In this document: one piece after another, positions 25,185 through 37,204 of the stretch | Layout of the letters: each line of letters starts with the position of its first letter | Numbering within the stretch: position 1 is the first letter of the stretch | Assembly (NCBI RefSeq): GCF_001522545.3 | Contig: NC_031769.1 | Span: forward strand, 71,512,072-71,576,071 | Length of the DNA stretch: 64,000 nt | Direction of reading: 5' to 3' | DNA from: Parus major | Taxonomy: Eukaryota > Chordata > Aves > Passeriformes > Paridae | Position numbers and translations under genes: made by a program | The notes under the pieces: generated by a model | What the model was told of the DNA's origin: nothing | The model's input: only the letters and a program-made list of their open reading frames with translations | The model's database searches: none

Positions 25185-25860
25185 CTTCAACTGGAAGGAA
25201 CCTACAACAATCATCTAGTCCAATTGCTTGACCACTTCAGCTGACAAAAAGCTAAAGTATGAGTTCAAGAGCATTCTCCAAATGCCTCTTAAACACTGAC
25301 AGTAATGGGGCATCAACCACCTCTCTAGGAAACCTGTTTTGGTGTTTGACCACCCTCTTGGTAAAGAAATGTTTCCTAATATCTAAGACCTCTTCTAATG
25401 CAGTTGTGAGCTATTCACATGCACCCTGTCACTGCATAAAAGGGAAAAGAAATCAGCACATCCCTCTCTCCTATTCCTCATCAGATGTCTGTAGAGAACA
25501 AGGAGGACTGCCTCCATCCTCCTTTTCTCCAAAATAGACAAGCCCAAAGTTCTCATCCACTCATCAGCAGACATTCCTTCCATCCCTTTCATCAGCTTTG
25601 TTAGCCTCCTCTGGACACATTCAAGGACCTTCACATCCTTCCTAAGTACTCAAGGTGAAACCACACCATCACTGCAGGACAATCTCCTCTTTTGATGGGC
25701 TGGTGATGTGTTTGCTGCACCCCAGGATGTGAGTTGCCCTCAGGACTTTCAGGGCACGCACTCCTGACTGACACTGAGCTGCTGCCAACCAGCACTCCCA
25801 GGTCCTTTTCAGCAGGGCTGCTTGCCAGCTGCATGTCTTCCAGTCTGTACTTGGCTGAGG
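25185..25860 (-). mobile_element. CR1 LINE 3' portion, minus
   Basis: The reversed CR1 3' UTR begins at the array (AATACTTCAACTGGAAGGAACC) and is followed by the C-terminal ORF2 coding region. Minus-strand frames at 25395-25634 and 25631-25834 translate to stretches recognisable as CR1 ORF2, such as EKDLGVLVGSS, VQRRLTKLMKG and LGLSILEKRR. They sit in different frames, so the copy is frameshifted. It is truncated at its 5' end near 25860, where a non-repeat sequence begins. Confidence 0.9.
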
Positions 25861-26259
25861 TAATATTTCATCCAGACAGCAAAGTTCTAAAAGTTTATAG
25901 GCAGTGGAAGTTCTTCAAAAGTGTGCATATTCTCCTCCCAAATTCCAGTGATCCATATTTAGCTTTCAAAGCAATCAGCATGACAGATATTTCATCTTCT
26001 GCCACCTGTTGTCTTAATATTGAAACAAGCAATTGTTTCCCCTGATGTGTTAGACATGTGCATTTCTGACAATTCCAGTGTCCAGATTCTGGGGGTTTTG
26101 ATCACACATTGGTTTAGGCAACATCAGGACTGATGGCAACAAGTGGGGTATGCTGTCTCAAAGGGAAAAAAAAGATCTTTACTCAGGACTTAGCAGAGAT
26201 ATTTTTACACTATTACAGTGGGAGCTTTACACTAGATTTGAAAGGGAAGGAGATAAAAA
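25861..26259. other. Non-coding spacer between CR1 copies
   Basis: Unrecognised sequence, slightly less AT-rich than average. The plus-strand CR1 that follows may start somewhat earlier than annotated. Confidence 0.5.
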
Positions 26260-28094
26260 ATCAGGACCAGACTGTCCCCATATGCCAAACAATGACCCAC
26301 AGGGAAGAAGACTTGCCTGGCTGAAGAGAGAGTTGTGTCTGGAATTTAGGAAAAAAGTGAGAATTTATGAGATTTGGAAGAATGAGCAGCTCACTCAGGA
26401 GGACTGCAAGGATGTCATGAGATTGTAGAGAGAAAAAATTTGAAGGGAAAAAGCTCAACTGGAATTTCATCTGGCTACTGCCACTACAGACAACAAAAAT
26501 GTTTTTACGAATATCAACAACAGGAGAGTTAACGAGAATATTCATGCTTTATTGGATGTAGGGGAAAATAGTCACAAATAGAGGCTGAGAGACTTAATGC
26601 CTTCTTTGCCTTAGTAGCAAGACTCAGATGTCCTCAGGGTACCCAGCCCCCATGGCTGGAAGACAGAGATGAGAAGCAGAGTGAAGTCCCCATCATCCAG
26701 GAGGAAATAGTGGCCTGCTGTTCCACATAAACTTGCACAAGTCTATGAGGCCAGATGGGATCCATCCAAGAGTACTGAGGGAGATGGCAGAAGAGCTCAC
26801 CAAGCACCTCTCCTTCATTTTTCAGCAGTCCTGTTAACTGGGAAGGTCACAGATGTCTGGAGGTTGGCAAATGTGATACCCATCTACAAGAAGAACCAGT
26901 AGAATCCAGAGAACTACAGGCCATTCAGCTTGACCTCTGTGCTGGCAAAGATGATGGAGGAGATCATCTTGAGTACAATCACACATCATGTGCATAACAA
27001 CCAGGTTATCAGGTCCATCCAGCATGGGTTTATAAAAAGCAAGTCCTGCTTGACTAACCTGATCTCTGATTCTCTGACAAGGTGACCTGACAAGGTTACG
27101 AATGTTGTCTCTTTGGATCTTAGCAAAGTTTTTGATTGTATTCCACAACATTCTCCTGGAGAAACTAGCCATTCACATCTTGGTCAGGTGTATTCTTCAG
27201 TGGGTTAAAAATGGTGTGGATGGTCAACTCCAAAGAGCAATGATGGATGGTGCTACCTCCAGTTGGCTTCCAGTCATGAGTGGGCTTCCCCAGAACTCAG
27301 CACAGTTTTCTCTAATATCTTTATCTATAATCTGGATGAGGGGATCAAGAGCACCCTTAGTAAGTTTAGAGATGATGCCATGTTGGGTGAGAATACTGAT
27401 CTGCTGGAGGGCAGCAATACTTCAAAGAAATTTGGATAGGCTGGATTGATGGGGCAAAGCCAATTGTATGACAAAATGCTTCATCCTGCACTTTGGTTAT
27501 AAAACCCCATGGAGCCCTACAGGCCAGGGGCAGAGTGGCTGGAAAGCTGCCTGATGGAAAACGACCTGGGGGTGCTGGTGACATCCAACATGTACCCAGG
27601 TGGACAAGAAGGCCAATGGCATCCTGGCTTATGACAAAAATAGTGTGCTCAGCAGGACCAAGGCAGTCATCATCCCCCTGTACTGTACTTACCAAGTGAA
27701 GCCACACCTTCAGCCCAGTTCTTGGTCCCTCACTACAAGAAAGATATTGAGATGTTGGAGCATATCCACAGAAGGGCAACAAAGCTGGTGAAGGATCTGG
27801 AGCACATGTCTGAGAAGTGCCTGAGGGACCTGGAGAAAAGGAAGCTCATAGGAGACCATATTGCTCTGTACAGCTACCTGAAAAGCAGTTGTAGTGAGGT
27901 AGGAGTTGGTGTCTTCTCCCAAGTAACCAAAAAATAGGACAAGAGAAAATGGTTTCAAGTTGTGGTAAGGGAAATTTACATTGGATATTAGGAAAAAATT
28001 TCTTCATGGAAAGGGCGGTCAGGCATTGTAACAAGCTGCCAAAATAAGTGGTCTAATCATCACCCTCTGAAACGGTCAGAAATCTGTGGATGTG
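26260..28094 (+). pseudogene. CR1 LINE ORF2 (reverse transcriptase), decayed; first segment
   Basis: This is the longest CR1 piece in the window. In order it shows a linker region upstream of the RT domain (RRLAWLKRELCLEFRKK near 26310-26350), then RPDGIHPRVLREMAEELTKH near 26750-26800. The RT core follows with SIQHGF near 27015-27035 and an RT catalytic box near 27363-27375, which reads FRDD where active CR1 copies have FADD. The C-terminal part ([19 protein letters not shown]) starts near 27760. An intact ORF2 would make the endonuclease/RT that copies CR1 RNA at the target site. Here many stops and frameshifts split it between frames and the endonuclease end is absent. The element is interrupted by a solo LTR and resumes at 28665. 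Confidence 0.9.
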
Positions 28095-28299
28095 TGTGGA
28101 GGAGGACCAGTCCTCTGACAGGCATCTGTGGCATCCTCCCTGGGGATCAATCCCCTAAAATAAGATAAAACTGTCTGGTCAGTGTGACTAATCTGTGGAC
28201 CCCTCCTTTCCTCAGGACCCCATATTATCTCCCTGTTAACTATTGGTCATCTTACTCCAGTCTCAGATTATTGGTCCCCTTCCTGATTCTCCCCTTCCC

Positions 28300-28306
28300 T
28301 ATAAAA
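28300..28306 (+). promoter_or_regulatory. LTR TATA box
   Basis: TATAAAA, 62 bases upstream of the ATTAAA signal, in the order expected for U3/R of an LTR. Confidence 0.7.
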
Positions 28307-28367
28307 ACCTCAGCTTTTACCCAGTTCAGTGGTTAGACCATCACTGGCCCCCTTTGCTGAAGCCTGC

Positions 28368-28373
28368 ATTAAA
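28368..28373 (+). promoter_or_regulatory. LTR polyadenylation signal
   Basis: ATTAAA marks the probable R region of the solo LTR. The remaining 285 bases would include a long U5. Confidence 0.6.
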
Positions 28374-28664
28374 GACTCTGCAGAACACCACATGGGCTTC
28401 CCGTCTCTTGTCTGCGTCGGCAGGGGAAACCCCTGAACAGAGCTGGCTGGGCAGAACAGAGCTCATCACAGAGCAGAAATTACTGCTAAAAGAGCTGATC
28501 ACTTAAAGCCCTTGCCTGTGCTCCAAGGGTTAACCCTGGCTGGAGGCTGCCTGCAGAACCCTGGACAGTGGCTCTGTCCCCTGGGACAGCCTGGCTATCT
28601 GGGCTCCTTGCTGGCAGAAGCTGGGGTCAGACAGGCTCCCAGGACCCAGCCAGCAACAGATGTG

Positions 28665-28795
28665 TCAGTTTGGGATGTTGTTTAGTGGTGGATGTGACAG
28701 TTATGGGTTAACAGGCATGTTATGATCTTTTATGATCTTAAAGGTCTTTTCCAACCTTAATGAAGGGAATCTATGGGAAAATTCTATGGGCTATG
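28665..28795 (+). mobile_element. CR1 3' UTR, continuation after LTR
   Basis: This is the tail part of the CR1 split by the solo LTR. It contains 'gtttagtggtgga', 'gggttaac', 'ttatgatcttaaaggtcttttccaaccttaatga', and a degraded terminal tail 'aattctatggg'. Together with 26260-28094 it is one insertion. Confidence 0.85.
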
Positions 28796-31700
28796 GAATA
28801 CATCAATATTTAGTAGACTAAGATGCCTTCATTAGTGACCTTGCTTGAAAATCCAGCCTTTTATGTAGCAATGCTGTCTTAAATAAGTTAAACTAAATTT
28901 CACTGAAATCAAAACCACTGAATTTCCCATAATCTCACCAATTAGATCAAAATCCTAAAATTTCCAAAGTGACAGAAAATTGTAATTGTGTATCAGTAAA
29001 ATTCAGATTTTTGTCACTGTTCTATTAAATTTTGTAGAAACCTTTCCAATATATTCAACAGATACAAGCCAAAATTAAAATTGGATATCCCTTTATATTG
29101 TACAAATGTATGTATTCAGTTTCCCCACATCCAGCTACCTGTGCTGGCACATTCCTAGATGTCCACTTTATGGTAGAAAGAGAATAAACTATAAGAACCC
29201 AAATGAACAATTTAGTCTAATTTGAAATACTGAAATTCAGAGAGCTTCACTGATCACCTTAGTTTTACCCTTTCCTTTTTAGTTCTGTTTTCATTCTCAA
29301 GCCAGTCACTTTCAATTTTCCTACTCATAGCCATCTGTAATTCCTTCCTGAATTTGCTTGTGTTCTCTTAGTTCCTTCCTAGTTTTCTCAGTACCTTCTC
29401 AAGACATGAGAATGCAACAAATGGATAGAGGGAAGCAGAAACTTTGTTGTAAAAGCAAAAAATGGGGAAGAAATCTCATTTGATCATTTATGTTGAATAT
29501 AAATTTTAAGAATGACAGCTGGAAAGTATTCGTTCAAGATAGTCAAAGCAGAGTATATTTATTTTATTGAAATTCCTTTTTGACTTTGTTTTTAAATAAA
29601 ATTATGTCTACACTGAGAAATTCTAAAAATGTTTTGTGGACTAAAAATCATACTTTACAATGGCAGGAAATTGTCTTAGAAGCTTTGCATTGACTCATAT
29701 AAAAATAACTTGTATGAAAGAAAAATATGTTAAACATTTCCATGTATGTGTTTTATATACCATTCTTTAAATTTTAGAACTTTCATCTCAAAACCATTTT
29801 AGTTACACATTGTGAGATAATGTAATGCTTATGAAAAAAAGATAGTAAGGAAAACTATAGAGTTTGACTATTGATAGACTTATAGACTTCATGTTGCTCT
29901 AGCACAATGAAATATTTAGCTGTTTCCATAGATCAGTGCAAAAAAAATAGAATTAATTTTCATCACAGAAATATTATTTTGGCATATGGATATTCGTGGG
30001 TTAATATCATATTTAAGTAGATTTTCAACTCCCATGATGTTTTACCCCTGGATAAGGACATAAAGAGCAATTTTATCCTCTAAGAGAAATAGTAATAGTC
30101 AATGTCACTACAATAAGCTACTCAAATTCCTGATTCATCCTGTACCTGTTTTGGTTTGAATTCTAATTATTTTAAAGTCAGTAGTCAGAATTATGCACAG
30201 CATTTCAGAGGATGTTATATTAACCCATGTTCAGTTGTACTAGTATTCCTGTCTGTTGAGAAAAGATTACATTATTATCAGCCATAATATATTGGCACTT
30301 CACATCAGTCAGCAATGAACTGCAAAACTCTATCTTCTTTGGCCATTTTCACTGGTTAACAGATTAACCCTGGTATCTGTAATTGCATTGATGCATAACA
30401 TAGTATCTTCTGATATCAGCTTTAACATTTATTTTGATTACTTTAGTTTTCAGAAAGCAGACATTCTTGAATGTTATTTTAACATTCTCCCTGTTATGAA
30501 TACCCATAATTTTCTATTTGTGTCACAATACCTCTGAAAATTTTATTTACTACTTAAATACAAAAAAATGCTATTATCTTCCCAATGCTGAAGTTAATGT
30601 CAAAGCTGTTCTCCTTTAATTGGATAGTTTTTTCACAATCTCTTTACTAATTTCCTCTTATCTATTTCTACCAATTCACCTTGTGTTGCTGTACCCAGTG
30701 CTTTTGACCAGATAGGAGAGAGATACATTTGTTTTGTCTGCAAAAATCATTACGCTTATTTAAAAAGAACAAACCAAGCATCACCTCCCCCTGCCAAAGA
30801 AAACAACAAATTTGAAGTTAGTTTGAAATTATCTGCTTTTCCATTTAATCTCAACTATTCTTTCCCTCTAGATTAGCTCAGAAATAACACTCACTCTTGG
30901 CCATACATCAACTTTTTGTTCTCACTCTTGCCAGTGTAGATTTTCACCTAGCAACAAGTGGTGCTATTTGCAGCCATCATATGAATCATACTTTTGCAAT
31001 TTCAATATAAAACTCTCACCCACTGTACAAAAAAAAATCCTATAATTAGAGTTATGTGAAACTTTAAGGTTATACAAAGTTTAACAACTGTTTTAGACTG
31101 AACAGATAAAGTGTTGCAAGAACATATATCCTTATTCAATGACTGAAAGTCTAAATGACTGCTTTTAGCCTGGTATGACCTGCAGTAACTATAAAATTAT
31201 TGCTTAGTCAAGCAGGGAGATAGCTGCTAGGAATTGAGCCACTGAGACATTTTTGGATAACAGAAGATATAATCTGTTGTGAGTGTGGTTCACTAAAATG
31301 TCAAGTTTAAGAATAATGCCACCAAAATGTCAGGTTTAAGAATAATTCTAAGTGGTGAGAATTTGTTACAAAATAAACTGTGACCATCTTTAAAGTCTAT
31401 TTGTCTTATTATGTTCATAACCTTGCTCTGCATTATGCTAAGCATAAAGAATGGCACAACTGTTAATGTACTCAGCAAAGCATTAAAGAAAAGCAAACCA
31501 AAACAGCAACAAGCCCCAAACCAAACAAAATCATAAACAGGGTAATTCCTATCCTTACTTTTAAAAAATACTTTTTATTTTAAAAAATAAAAGTATTTGA
31601 ACAATCAGTCCTTAGAAAAACCTCTTTCATAACAAGCTTAAGATGGAGCTTGCTTTCTAAGCTCAGTTTTTGAAAACTAAGTCCATTTAAAAAGTAAAGC

Positions 31701-33673
31701 ACCTTGAAGACACAAATTGCTAACACTAGTAAACAAGATACAAGCCTGGTGATGATGCCAGAGTGGTACCAACAGTGGCATATCTACTCTTTTGTTTTTT
31801 TCCTAGACCTTTCTTCAACAGTACCTTACAGCAGGTAACCCACAGGAAGATGAAAGACATTATCACAGTCTTCCCCCAAAATATTTAAATCAGTCTGTCC
31901 TTCCACTGACTTCATGGTCTTCTTTTGTCCAGTGAGATGATTGCTCTATCCTATCCAAAATCTGTGGGGTTTACTACTTTTTAATGCCATGTCATGACTT
32001 TGACAAGATATCAACCTGTGCAATGATTTTTTCAGGCTCCTTTTGTGTTTCAGGAAAATGAGTTGTATAGTTAAGGAAAATATCACTCTTTTATTGACTT
32101 TAAAGCAGACAGTTTTAAAGTTTATTAAATGTAATTCCACTTTAGTGAGGGAGTCAGCTGTTTGTTACTTAGCTGCCTGTCACAGTCGATTTATATGCAG
32201 GGAGGAATAAATGTGATCTCTCTTCCAAGCAAAATAGTTCAAAAAAAAAGGAAGTTTTGGTATTTAGTAGTAAGTATTTATAATTCTTTAGTTATCTTTA
32301 TTCACTCTTAAGCAATGCTGAATTTTCTTTTCTCTTTCATTTAAAAGAAATGTTCAGAGGCAGTTTTAAACAGCAAAGGCCAGTAGCCCATTCACTGAGA
32401 GCTAATTTTTTCTAGTTGTAGAAAATTTACTTTGGAACAGGAGAAAGGGCACAATTAACTGACATTTCTCTCAGTAGTGGTGACAGCTTTGAAAAAAATA
32501 TCAGTGTTCTTACCCGGGAGCATCCTTGTATCTAGTTCAGGACTTTGTGCAGCACACCTGTGAAGTCATGAAGGAGGAAAAGGAAGCAACAAGGGTCATA
32601 GATGTCTCTACACTGCCAAGAGCTGTACTTGTCTCCTGTCTGGCTATGTATTATCCCAGAAATTCAGCCTCTTAGCCTAGATACAAATAATTGCTGAGGT
32701 TGCCAACAAATGAACTAAACTGTATTTGCAATGGAACAAGGCTTGCTGTCCCTTAAATATATGACAAAGACAATTGTCATCTCACAAGCAGAACACCTAG
32801 CCATAAAGTAAGGTATGGGCAAGAGAACATTCTTAGCCTTCTCTAGACAAAAATAACTGGTTCTTTAACCTCAACTGATGTAATGCAGCTGACATTTACT
32901 CAAGTGCAACTCAAAAGTGCCTATTAATTTTTGCGTACAATAAACTTGTTTTACCTGTTTCTTAAAAGGATGCTAACTTTCCTTTTTCTAGTGAGGTTTT
33001 GATTTTGCTTATGCAACATTGCTTCCACATGGAGGAAGTTCCAAAAATTCCTGAACTTTTCCTCAGGTGTGTGGTATGGTTCCAAGTAGCTACAATGTAT
33101 TTCTATTACATTTACAGTGAAAATTTTACATTATTTTTTTCTTATAAACAAAAAGTTAATTATCCTAATGAATTCTCTGAGTTTAAACTGACAACTGACA
33201 TTTAGTATATTACAGTGTTTTGTTTGGTGCACAAAGAAATAATAAACCTACTACATGGAAGTATATTAGAATGTAAAGACTTACCTGCCTCATTGTGGGT
33301 CTTAAAATAAGCCTCCTCAACAGATTAAAATGATTGCAGCAACTTTGCTTCTTGTTTTGTATAAAAATGCACTTTAATTCTATTTGATCTAATTTTTTTT
33401 CTCCATTCAATAGATTTTGCTACCTGTTTGATTGAAGAAAATCTCAATTTCAGAACAAAGTCACAAGGGTTTTATCTCTCATAGAATATTAATGCAAATA
33501 ATGAACAGTTTTTCTCTTCACAAATAAAACACCTTCTCTTGAAATTCCTTTGAATTAACCTAACCTAAATGTATGCTTTTGGAAAGTGTTGACAATGTAA
33601 TATAGAACAGATATGCCAAGACATTATTACTGTGCCACTGTAACTTTTTTACTATTATCATAATTTCCTGGTT
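28796..33673. other. AT-rich non-coding DNA
   Basis: No gene or repeat family recognised in almost 5 kb. A near-perfect AT-rich inverted repeat lies at 31565-31598. Frames at 31293-31496, 31946-32140, 32999-33205 and 33210-33410 are short and featureless. Confidence 0.6.
31565..31598. repeat. AT-rich inverted repeat
   Basis: Arms AAATACTTTTTATTTT and AAAATAAAAGTATTT pair fully except for one bulged base. No flanking duplication was found, so a MITE is not supported. Confidence 0.7.
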
Positions 33674-34063
33674 CCTTAGTGTCGCAGTGGGGTTCTGCCC
33701 TGTTAGGGTGCCACGAGTCATGGGAGGGTTCTGGGACCTCTTGTCTGGTTCAGCTGGGTCGAGTGTGGTGGAAAAAATAGGGACGGGTATCACGGAGTGC
33801 CCAAATATAGATTTTAATGTTCACTGGGACCGCATGGTCTGAGAAGCTGCATCCAATGACTCAGGGGTGTGGCAAATTTAATAATGTGCAGGGTTATCTG
33901 AGGGCAGGGGTTCAGTCGCGAACACGGACATGACCAATTATGAATGATCCCAGTAGCATCCCCCCAGCACTCTGCCTCCTAAGGCCTCAGGTTTATTCCC
34001 TCCATGTCAGGAACCCAGTCCAAGGTAAGATCTACCTCAGCTGATTCGGTTCCCACACCTTAG
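33674..34063 (-). mobile_element. Solo LTR with 6-bp target-site duplication
   Basis: The LTR is 33680-34057 (378 bp). It begins TGTCGCAG and ends TTCCCACA. Identical hexamers CCTTAG lie at 33674-33679 and 34058-34063. Candidate polyadenylation signals on the minus strand (TTTAAT at 33813-33818 and TTTATT at 33992-33997 on plus) suggest minus orientation, but this is weaker than the boundaries. It is richer in GC and CpG than its flanks. Its sequence is unlike the LTRs at 14.6 and 28.1 kb, so it is another family. ERVK-type integration is inferred from the duplication length. Confidence 0.8.
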
Positions 34064-34530
34064 GTAACTAAAATCTGTTCAAGATGCATAAAACAAGACA
34101 GGCTACGATCCTGTGCAGACACCTGGAAGGTACACATCATCTTCTAAGATTATTAAGTGTTTTCTAAAGCAAATTCTATAGTGAAGAAAGCTTCTCTAAA
34201 ATGTACTCTTGTAGCATTAACAGTAGAATTTGGTTTCACACACAGTTCAGGTACATCTGGATATGTTGCCTTGACATATCTCACGTGTTCATGCTCTGTA
34301 CCTGGCATGTTGTCAACTGAACAGCAATCATCTATATTATTTATAGTTGTCATGGAGGTGAATAATTTATATATTCACCAACTTTCCTAATCTCACACTC
34401 CACATATCCCTCTCTCAGAACAATGATGCTACTATTCTATTGTCTTAAAAAGAAGCATAACTTTCTTCTTTTAATACTGCCTCATTTTATTTTATTTTTT
34501 TTTTCAGTTAATTCACTGAGAAATGGTGTA
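34064..34530. other. Non-coding DNA
   Basis: Nothing recognised. Overlapping opposite-strand frames at 34153-34390 (66 and 77 codons) are mirror translations of the same DNA without family resemblance. Confidence 0.5.
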
Positions 34531-34728
34531 AAATCATGGAGTTGTTTTGGTTGCAAAAGACCTTTAAGATCTTTAAGATCAAGTCCAAATGTAAACCAGC
34601 ACTTTCAAGTCCATTGCTTAACCATGTTGCTAAGAGTCACAGCTACATGTCTTTTAAAAGACCTCCAGGGTGGTGACTCATCCATTTCCCAGGGCAGTGC
34701 TTCTCATAAATCCTTAACAGCCATTTTC
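34531..34728 (-). mobile_element. CR1 3' UTR fragment, minus
   Basis: The reversed CR1 3' end starts with AAATCATGGAG and continues 'ggttgcaaaagacctttaagat'. Then follow 'cagcactttcaagtcc', 'acatgtcttttaaaagacctccagggtggtgactc' and 'cccagggcagtgcttc'. This order is characteristic. A ten-base repeat (GATCTTTAA) is duplicated near 34567. It is truncated after about 200 bases. Confidence 0.85.
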
Positions 34729-35245
34729 TAACGTTGCTTATCATTGCAAATTAAAGCATAGGATGCCTGGGCGTTTGTTTTCAAATAGGCTCAAATTGCA
34801 GTACAACATGTAGAGTGATTTCAAATTATTGGAGGACTTCAAATTTTATGGGCACTTCAGTATGGAATTTAAAGCACTTCAATAATTTTAAATTGCTCTG
34901 CCTTGCACAAAGCAATTTAAATTTATTGGAAGTGAAATTTGGCAGTGATCAGGGTTCTGGGCATCTCAGCATACATTGGTTTAAAATTAAAAGAGCACTT
35001 TAAATTTTTATAAGCACTTCATTTAAAGATCGGGGCTCTGGTCTGTTGTAATTTAAAGCTGGTAAAGGTTTATCCACTTGTACTCAAATGAAAAAAAAAA
35101 AATTGGTCTCTATTCAGAATAATCTCATTTTGCTTAACATGAGATCTAAAATACAATTTAGACAGAAAAGTCAAAAAAAAAAAAAAAAAGCAAACAAGGT
35201 ATGATCCTATTAAAGCTATCTCATCCCATTCATCTCAGAGAAAGC
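34729..35245. other. AT-rich non-coding DNA
   Basis: No gene seen. Short TTTAAATT-type motifs and the word 'gcacttc/caatttaaa' recur between 34845 and 35070. Homopolymer A runs lie near 35090 and 35173-35190. Confidence 0.5.
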
Positions 35246-36316
35246 TGTTGCTCAACTAGAGAAACCAAAACCCAAAGAAATCCAGGCAAAGGTAAAACCA
35301 AAATATACACAAAATGATACTACTTAAATAAACCCTAGCTATCCTTTTTTCTCACCTTTTATCTATCTAATCTGGAATAATCTTGTAAGGTTCACAGAAC
35401 AGGAGCAGTTTTTTAGCTCTGCTGGAAGAGGTTTAGCATGTTACAGGTATTGACATCTGTGCCATTCTCCATGTACGTGCAACTGCCCATGAAGCTACAG
35501 CTCTTCATGTGAGCACAGACTAAAATAAATGCTTTCAGGACAGTGTCCTGTACAGGCCGTGGTGTCCCAGTGGTGCCGGGTCCGTGTCGGGGCTGCCCGG
35601 CCCGGCCCCAGGCGGTGCCGGCGGCTGCAGCGGCCCCAGGGCTGGGCCCGGCTGAGCCCCTCAGCCACGGGCGGGCGGGCGAGAGCCCCCGGGAAAGCCT
35701 GGCCAAGGGAGGGCAAAACGCTGCCCGGCAGCCAGGGCTGAGCCAGGGGAACCGAGCCACAAACAGCCCTGCGAGCCCCGGGGTGACAGCGGGAGCGAGG
35801 CCGGGGCCGGCAGAGAGCCGGGCAGGGATGGGCCTGCGGCCAGGGAGAGACCCCGGCCGGGCCGGGCCTTCCCTGCGGCTCCTGGGAATGTTCCAGGCTG
35901 AAGGAGTCAACAGCGTGAGGAGAAGGAAGAAGCCTCAAGCAGGAGCTGTTAAGCCCTGAGCATAGTCCCCCATTCTTCATCCCTCTTGCGCGGCTCAGGA
36001 ATGAAGGAGTAAAGAAGGAAGGAGGGAGCAGCAAGGGCGGGGTGTGTGTGGAGATTGAAGAGAAATCTTTTCATATTTGCTTTTGCCTCTCACCATGCAA
36101 CTTTCTCTTAATTTTCAGTAAATGAATTTTCCAGAAGTTGAATCTGTTTTGCCTGTGATGATAACTGGTAAGGCATCTCCCTGTCTTTATCTTAACCCAC
36201 AAGCTTTCTAAATCCTGTTCTTTCTTGTTTTCCACCCCATCCCTTGGAGGCTGGATGTGGGGTGGGTAGCTGAACAGATGGATGAAAGTTTGGCTGTTGG
36301 CCAAAGCTAAATCACA
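35246..36316 (+). mobile_element. ERVL-like LTR with CpG-rich segment
   Basis: The 3' half (35831-36316) is a diverged copy of the LTR at 20405-20878 in the same orientation. It ends '..ggccaaagctaaatcaca' at 36316. A five-base repeat AAAGC follows the end (36317-36321) and also occurs at 35241-35245 before TGTTGC. This would give a 1071-bp LTR with the 5-bp duplication usual for ERVL. Another AAAGC lies near 35057, so the 5' edge is tentative. Positions 35550-35890 are very GC- and CpG-rich. Frames of up to 179 codons here (both strands) are composition artefacts, rich in Pro, Arg, Gly and Ala with no domain. Confidence 0.6.
35550..35890. promoter_or_regulatory. CpG-island-like segment inside LTR
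   Basis: About 340 bases with dense CG dinucleotides lie in an otherwise AT-rich 64-kb window. They occupy the 5' part of the ERVL-like LTR and have no counterpart in the related copy at 20.4 kb. Whether it acts as a promoter cannot be told from sequence. Confidence 0.55.
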
Positions 36317-37204
36317 AAAGCTCGCTGGTCTAAAGCTACTTCAAAGACTTTTCAGTAAAACAAAGACTTTTACAAATCTGAACTCCAAGGGTAATCCCAA
36401 ATACCCTAGTACAGAGAGTGCTAATTAGTTCAATTTTTTTATCTAAACTAGGGAACTATTATCTAAACTGCTAAAAGGGTTTATACTATGGAGAAGCCCT
36501 CTCTCCATTTCTGAAGGCAAGTGTGGTTTATTTCTTCCAAGGCTCGGCAATGCACATTACAGGTTTTAGACCATTTATTAAGATAGCACAGTGAGAATAA
36601 AAACCTCTTCCCAAATTTTCTCTTTAGTTCTGTTATCTTAGATAAAATACGATGGGAAGAAGACTTAAAAATTATTCAGAAAAAATCTTGGCACAAATAA
36701 ATTATTGCTTCATTATATGTTTGTTATAGGATGCCACTTCAACAGAGTGAAGTCCATGGATTTGATACAATATTTTTATTTTTTTTTCCCTCTTCTAATA
36801 GAAGTCAGTCTCAATGCATATGGTCAATGTATATTGTCAGGAGTCATGAATAAACTGCTTGGAAGGACGCCATGCATAAGTTTGATTAGAAGGAAATATG
36901 ATGCTACTAGACATTATTGGGTTCCACAAGACTAACTTCTGGTAACTGAACATTCACAGTTTGGCAGGCACCTTCACAAATGAATCCAGAATGGTTGTTC
37001 ACGGTAATTTGCTTCCAGTGCTCTTCTTGGTAATTTAATTGTAAATGAAACAGTTTTACTGTAAACAGATGCAAGATTCCCCCGCCTTGCTGCCCTGGGA
37101 GACTGAAAAGGTAAAATTAATAATTTTTAACATCGCCTTTGTAACAATTCTATATCTACCTACAGATAAACTTTATATCTTCATATAATGATAGCTGAAT
37201 GAAC
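36317..37204. other. AT-rich non-coding DNA
   Basis: No repeat or gene recognised. The 76-codon frame at 36705-36935 has no familiar motif. Confidence 0.5.

Larger units (their letters stand above)
28089..28664 (+). mobile_element. Solo LTR nested in CR1, perfect 6-bp duplication
   Basis: The LTR is 28095-28658 (564 bp). It begins TGTGGAGGAGG and ends CAGCAACA. Direct repeats GATGTG lie at 28089-28094 and 28659-28664. A TATA box is at 28300-28306 and a polyadenylation signal ATTAAA at 28368-28373, giving U3-R-U5 in plus orientation. Removing the LTR and one hexamer restores a continuous CR1 3' UTR ('..ggatgtgtcagtttgggatg..'), so the insertion is younger than the CR1 copy. The six-base duplication suggests an ERVK/alpha-betaretrovirus-type integrase. 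No internal region remains. The 87-codon frame at 28243-28506 lies wholly inside the LTR. Confidence 0.88.

Noticed and set aside
31565..31598. A MITE
   Set aside because: Only a short AT-rich inverted repeat; no target duplication or interior.
35413..36034. Frames of 138-179 codons on both strands at 35.4-36.0 kb
   Set aside because: Overlapping frames on both strands in GC-rich LTR DNA with Pro/Arg/Gly/Ala bias and no domain; composition artefact.
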